Positions 31,433-34,978 of a DNA stretch of 34,978 nucleotides are shown here, one piece after another; the stretch's first letter is position 1, and every line of letters starts with the position of its first letter. The notes under the pieces are model-generated. The model did not search any database. It was not told the origin of the DNA and worked only from the letters and a program-made list of their open reading frames with translations. The position numbers and the translations under genes are program-made. This stretch comes from Desulfobacteraceae bacterium. GTDB taxonomy: Bacteria; Desulfobacterota; Desulfobacteria; Desulfobacterales; Desulfobacteraceae. The stretch spans positions 1 to 34,978 of the forward strand of contig QZLA01000010.1 of assembly GCA_004796375.1 (NCBI GenBank), written 5' to 3'.

Positions 31433-33439
31433 TTAACTGAGCTTTAACAAATTCTGAACCTGGGCTGAAAGATCCTCCATGGATACGGGTTTCATCATGA
31501 ACCGCTTAATCCCGGCCTCTTTCAGCATCCCCAGATTCAATGATCCCATATAACCACTGCAAAGAATGATGGGAAGATCCTTTTTAGCTTCAAGCATCTC
31601 CTTGGCAAGTTCAAAGCCGGTTATATCAGGCATTGTCTGGTCTGTAACCACAATGTCTATATTATTTTGATTTTTTCTAAAAAAGTCAAGGGCTTCAACA
31701 CTTGAAAAAAACATGTCCACTTTATACCCGATGGACTCAAACCCTTCCCGGCACATTTCGGCGATATCTTCATCATCATCAATCACCAGTATCCGTTTAC
31801 CCATACCGGGTTTCAAGGGTGTATTCTCCTTACCGCTAAGCAACGCGGGGTTCTCTTTTGTAATGACCGGCAGCAGTATGGTAAAGGTGGTCCCCTCCCC
31901 TAACATGCTTTGAACCCGGATGTCTCCCTTGCAGGTATGTACGATGCTGTAAACGGTTGCCAGGCCCAGTCCCGTGCCTTTGCCCTCCTCTTTGGTGGTA
32001 AAATAGGGATCGAATATACGGTCAATGATATCCTCACTCATTCCGGTTCCGGAGTCATTGATCTGCATGGATACATAGGTCCCGCCACCGTTCATCAGGT
32101 TGGGATAATCAAGAATATCCTGTTGAGACAGCTCAACCTCTCTCAACTTGACCGTCAGCGTGCCGCCTTTCTCCTCCATGGCATGATATGCATTGGTACA
32201 CAGGTTCATCACCACCTGGTGAATCTGGGTGGGATCTGCTTCTACATACCCGCAGTTTCTGTCAATTTCATCCACAATTTTGATGGTGGAGGGGATGGAA
32301 CCCCTGAGCAGTTTCAGAACCTCCTTGACCACGGGATGAATTTTTATGGTCCGCTTTTCCTCTTCATTTCTCCGATTGAACGCCAGAACCTGACTGACCA
32401 GGTCTGCTGCCCTGAGGGCAGCTTGCTGTATCTTACGGGTCCGCCTGTAAATACTGCTGTCGACCTCTGTGGTTCTCAAAATCATATCTGAATATCCCAG
32501 TACCGGGCTTAAAATATTGTTCAAATCATGGGCGATGCCTCCGGCAAGGGTACCGATCGCCTCCATTTTCTGGGATTTTCGCAGCTGCTTTTCAAGACTT
32601 CGCCAGCGCTGTTCCGCAAGCTTGCGATCCGTGATATCCAAAAGTGAGACAACGATGCGGTCGGTATTGGGTATCAGGCCGACACTCACATAGACGAACC
32701 GAACCCGGCTGTCGGCACCGAAAAACCTGATCTCATACTGCAGGGGTGAATTACTCTCACTGGGCTTCCGGGATTTGAGATCGATGTAATTTTGAAGTAT
32801 GTCTGCATCATCTTCCGGAATAAAATCAAACCATTTCTTTTGGCCGACAATATCCTCTTTGGGCATACCGATCATTTCAGACAATCGCGAATTGATCATG
32901 GCGATGGTCCCGTCCTTTTCAAGGATCATGGCCGCGGTTCCGGTGTATTCAAAAATGGCCTTATACTTTTCCTCACTGGCCCTGAGCTCTTCGGTCCGGT
33001 CTTTGACAATCTCTTCGAGCTGCTCCTGGTAGGCTTTATTCTCCCTTTTTAGCCGGCTCTCTCCAAGGCATTTATTTACCGAATGGTAAAGGACCTTCAT
33101 GTCCTCTATGGGCTTGAGGATATAATCAGATGCACCCAGGTGCAGGGCCTCCACCACCGCTGTAATGTTTCCGGTGCCCGATGCCACCACCAGCGGTACA
33201 TCCGGTGCCGTTTTTCTCAGGTTCTCCAGGACCTGCAGGCCATCCATTTCCGGCATTCTCAGGTCGAGCAGAACCAGGTCGGGTCTTTCTTTCTCAAATA
33301 CCTCCAGCCCTTTTTTGCCGTTTTCAGCTTCAAATACGATAAACCCGTAATCTTCGAGATAGGTTCGTATACTCTGGCGGATATAGGATTCATCATCAAT
33401 GGTTAGAATTTTATATGCGTCCTGATCATTTATGATCAT
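31433..33439 (-). CDS. Hybrid histidine kinase (REC-PAS-HK-REC)
   Basis: A 668-aa soluble protein. Order of domains: receiver (1-125, Asp59 in VLLDLRMPEMDG), coiled coil (130-155), PAS sensor (155-275, AIFEYTGTAAMILEKDG), HisKA (His304 in GGIAHDLNNILSPVLGYSDMI), HATPase (about 400-525; GTGLGLATVYSIV) and a C-terminal receiver (about 547-668, Asp600 in VVTDQTMPDITG, KPVS). A complete internal phosphorelay input is possible. The start ATG 33439 has AAAGGG six bases upstream. First gene of a five-gene signalling operon with a promoter at 33500-33529. The ligand of the PAS domain is unknown. Confidence 0.9.
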   Translation of the reverse strand: MIINDQDAYKILTIDDESYIRQSIRTYLEDYGFIVFEAENGKKGLEVFEKERPDLVLLDLRMPEMDGLQVLENLRKTAPDVPLVVASGTGNITAVVEALHLGASDYILKPIEDMKVLYHSVNKCLGESRLKRENKAYQEQLEEIVKDRTEELRASEEKYKAIFEYTGTAAMILEKDGTIAMINSRLSEMIGMPKEDIVGQKKWFDFIPEDDADILQNYIDLKSRKPSESNSPLQYEIRFFGADSRVRFVYVSVGLIPNTDRIVVSLLDITDRKLAEQRWRSLEKQLRKSQKMEAIGTLAGGIAHDLNNILSPVLGYSDMILRTTEVDSSIYRRTRKIQQAALRAADLVSQVLAFNRRNEEEKRTIKIHPVVKEVLKLLRGSIPSTIKIVDEIDRNCGYVEADPTQIHQVVMNLCTNAYHAMEEKGGTLTVKLREVELSQQDILDYPNLMNGGGTYVSMQINDSGTGMSEDIIDRIFDPYFTTKEEGKGTGLGLATVYSIVHTCKGDIRVQSMLGEGTTFTILLPVITKENPALLSGKENTPLKPGMGKRILVIDDDEDIAEMCREGFESIGYKVDMFFSSVEALDFFRKNQNNIDIVVTDQTMPDITGFELAKEMLEAKKDLPIILCSGYMGSLNLGMLKEAGIKRFMMKPVSMEDLSAQVQNLLKLS

Positions 33440-33499
33440 TGTTGCCCTTTTATGCGGTTACCCGTTATACACCCAACTTTCACTTCTAAACAAAGGCAC

Positions 33500-33529
33500 A
33501 CCATATTCATGCAAAACCTTATCTGTCAA
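33500..33529 (-). promoter_or_regulatory. Predicted sigma-70 promoter for the two-component operon
   Basis: On the minus strand TTGACA (33524-33529) and TATGGT (33500-33505) are separated by 18 bases. The expected leader is about 54 bases before the hybrid kinase ATG at 33439. Confidence 0.5.
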
Positions 33530-33588
33530 GTCTTAATACCGTTTTCACCTGTTTTCCGGCAGCAAAATAAGTAAAGCCTGGCCGTTGC

Positions 33589-34248
33589 TTATTGATCCGG
33601 AATTCCCTTGATGGCAAGATATACCCAGGCGCCATACTCGGCAAGGACCCAGCGGATCTGGCGTCCCTCTGACCACCACCCGGCGGGGTCGAATGGGTCA
33701 GCCTTTGCAGATGTGACATACACCTGAATTTCTGGCCCCAGCATCTGCTGCCAGATATAAAGTGCCCGCCGGGTATGAAATTTACTTGTGGTGATGGTCA
33801 CCTTCTTTAATCCCTGCTTTTGTAAAACCTTTAGTAATCCATGAGCTTCCGTAACCGTATCATATGCATCTTCAAGGCTTACGGAGACCACACGGTCCTG
33901 TGGCACATCCAACAATTTTAGAATCCTTAAATGGGCATCATTCCACGGACAGCCGGGAACAAATCCCAGGTTTTCCAGATCCCTTAACGCATCGGTCTTC
34001 CGGTTGCCGTTGACAATAATGGTATCGGCAATGCCCCGATTGAACAGTGAGGCGGCTTCGATCAGCCTGGGATAGTATTCCAGTCCGGTGTTCAGCACGA
34101 TAATGGCATCAGTATTGACATCTGAATGATCCACCACTAAAAACTGCCCTGCCCGGTTTAATATCGGGCGATGAAAAATAGTGGCAAAGACGGTACATAC
34201 CGCTGTAAAACAAAGCAGATATATCAGATAGCGTACTTTTTGTGCCAT
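33589..34248 (-). CDS. YdcF/DUF218-family membrane protein
   Basis: A 219-aa protein with an N-terminal transmembrane segment (about residues 6-24) and a DUF218/YdcF-like alpha/beta domain: DAIIVLNTGLEYYPRLIEAASLF, TIIVNGNRKTDALRD, VSLEDAYDTVTEAHGLL and TTSKFHTRRALYIWQ. The SKFHTRRA stretch is characteristic of the SanA/YdcF group, linked in other bacteria to envelope functions; the biochemical role is not settled. I chose ATG 34248 with GGAGG four bases upstream; a longer frame to a TTG at 34296 lacks support. It is upstream of the two-component operon, which has its own promoter. Confidence 0.82.
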   Translation of the reverse strand: MAQKVRYLIYLLCFTAVCTVFATIFHRPILNRAGQFLVVDHSDVNTDAIIVLNTGLEYYPRLIEAASLFNRGIADTIIVNGNRKTDALRDLENLGFVPGCPWNDAHLRILKLLDVPQDRVVSVSLEDAYDTVTEAHGLLKVLQKQGLKKVTITTSKFHTRRALYIWQQMLGPEIQVYVTSAKADPFDPAGWWSEGRQIRWVLAEYGAWVYLAIKGIPDQ

Positions 34249-34303
34249 TGTTCCTCCATAATAAATCAAACCATGATTTGAATTTGTTACCTGCAAAGAT
34301 TTC

Positions 34304-34333
34304 TTGACAAGGCTGAGTCAAACATCCTATTCT
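34304..34333 (+). promoter_or_regulatory. Predicted sigma-70 promoter for the GEVED-domain gene
   Basis: TTGACA (34304-34309) and TATTCT (34328-34333) are separated by 18 bases, giving a leader of about 60 bases. The -10 matches consensus at four positions. Confidence 0.45.
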
Positions 34334-34401
34334 TATTCTTGATTTTTGACTTATTACTATCTATTTGTTGTCATCCGTACATCCATTTTCAGGAGAGCAT
34401 T

Positions 34402-34978
34402 ATGAAGGCTTTTCAAGTAAAACGCAATACGGCAAGTCATTTATCCTCTTTTCTGAATGCAGCATTGTTTTTTTTCATCATTATTCTCGGCCCAACCCAT
34501 GCGTTGGGTGCGCCTTACGACTACGGGGATGCACCGGACCCAACCTATCCGACCCTGAGCAGCAGCAATGGCGCGCGGCATTCCGTATCCAGGGATTACT
34601 ACCTGGGAACAGCACTGGATCCGGATCCGGATGGCCAGCCCAATGCCGATGCAACAGGTGACAACCTGGACGGCGGTTTTGATGAAGACGGCGTCACGTT
34701 CACAACACCGCTTTATCCGGGCATGACGTGCTACATTACTGTAACGGCTTCCCTTGACGGCCTGCTGGACGCATGGATCGATTTCAATAGTGACGGTGAC
34801 TGGGCGGACCCCTTTGAACAGATTTTCACTTCCATAACCCTCCTGTCCGGGGATAATACGATCTCCTTTACGGTACCTGCTGATGCCGAAAGGGGGGCCA
34901 CCACATTTGCCCGGTTCCGGTACAGCCTGCAGGGAGACCTGCAGCCTACAGGCGAAGCTGCCGTGGGTGAGGTGGAAG
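34402..34978 (+). CDS. Secreted GEVED-domain protein (3' partial)
   Basis: The first 192 codons are visible and the frame is open at the window edge. The start ATG 34402 has AGGAG six bases upstream. Residues 1-37 look like a signal peptide (basic N-terminus, hydrophobic AALFFFIIILG, then THALGA). The mature part begins APYDYGDAPDPTYPTL and continues with SNGARHSV, DNLDGGFDEDGVTF, AWIDFNSDGDW and ARFRYSLQG...GEAAVGEVE, matching the GEVED domain found in large cell-surface and exported proteins with calcium-binding-like Asp repeats. The function is unknown; adhesin or surface-layer-like roles are typical. Full length and any C-terminal sorting signal cannot be seen. Confidence 0.8.
   Translation, partial: MKAFQVKRNTASHLSSFLNAALFFFIIILGPTHALGAPYDYGDAPDPTYPTLSSSNGARHSVSRDYYLGTALDPDPDGQPNADATGDNLDGGFDEDGVTFTTPLYPGMTCYITVTASLDGLLDAWIDFNSDGDWADPFEQIFTSITLLSGDNTISFTVPADAERGATTFARFRYSLQGDLQPTGEAAVGEVE

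Noticed and set aside
31910..32491. 193-aa plus-strand ORF
   Set aside because: Antisense to the hybrid histidine kinase gene; no start site or domain.

Overview
The window reads as a chromosomal segment from a Gram-negative, strictly anaerobic sulfate reducer, most likely of the Desulfobacterales (Desulfobacter/Desulfobacula type). The taxonomic call is an inference from gene content: a 2-oxoglutarate:ferredoxin oxidoreductase (korABC), a small assimilatory-type sirohaem sulfite reductase, a selenoprotein with an in-frame UGA, a B12/radical-SAM protein and a dense set of two-component genes. No phage, IS element, CRISPR array, tRNA or rRNA was seen. Genes are tightly packed with many 1-4 nt start/stop overlaps.

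Layout. 1-2250: 3' part of korA, then korB and korC, closed by a terminator shared with a convergent small gene. 2254-6407: a 95-aa protein of unknown function, a PLP decarboxylase of the PanP type, a 57-aa zinc-ribbon protein, the small sulfite reductase, and an ArsC-like selenoprotein whose UGA (6034-6036) would make standard gene callers truncate it. 6408-9553: polyphosphate kinase ppk1 facing an exopolyphosphatase (Ppx/GppA). 9670-16212, all on the minus strand and read from high to low coordinate: a class I adenylate cyclase, a degenerate receiver-TPR protein, a MOSC protein, a YcaO-TPR protein, and the azlC/azlD exporter pair. 16318-18368: on the plus strand, divergent from the cyclase, an HDOD-GAF protein and a stand-alone cyclic-nucleotide-binding protein. 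18459-21533: metY-metX-metW, for methionine synthesis by direct sulfhydrylation. 21546-22388: an M48 metalloprotease lipoprotein. 22548-28000: a tightly coupled operon of rdgB, a nitroreductase, a B12-type radical SAM-TPR protein, an uncharacterised 579-aa protein and a phosphopantetheinyl transferase. 28016-33439: a five-gene two-component operon on the minus strand. 33589-34248: a YdcF-like membrane protein. 34402-end: start of a secreted GEVED-domain protein, cut by the window edge.

Points most worth attention: (i) the ArsC-like selenoprotein with a U-x-x-C motif and a SECIS-like hairpin just after the UGA; (ii) the YcaO-TPR/MOSC gene pair with a perfect palindrome upstream; (iii) a cAMP signalling neighbourhood of class I cyclase, CNB protein, HDOD-GAF protein and a receiver lacking both its phospho-acceptor Asp and its conserved Lys; (iv) the radical SAM/unknown protein/PPTase operon; (v) a two-component cluster grown by duplication of its receiver domains. 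Promoters and terminators listed were read by eye from consensus matches and are less certain than the genes.
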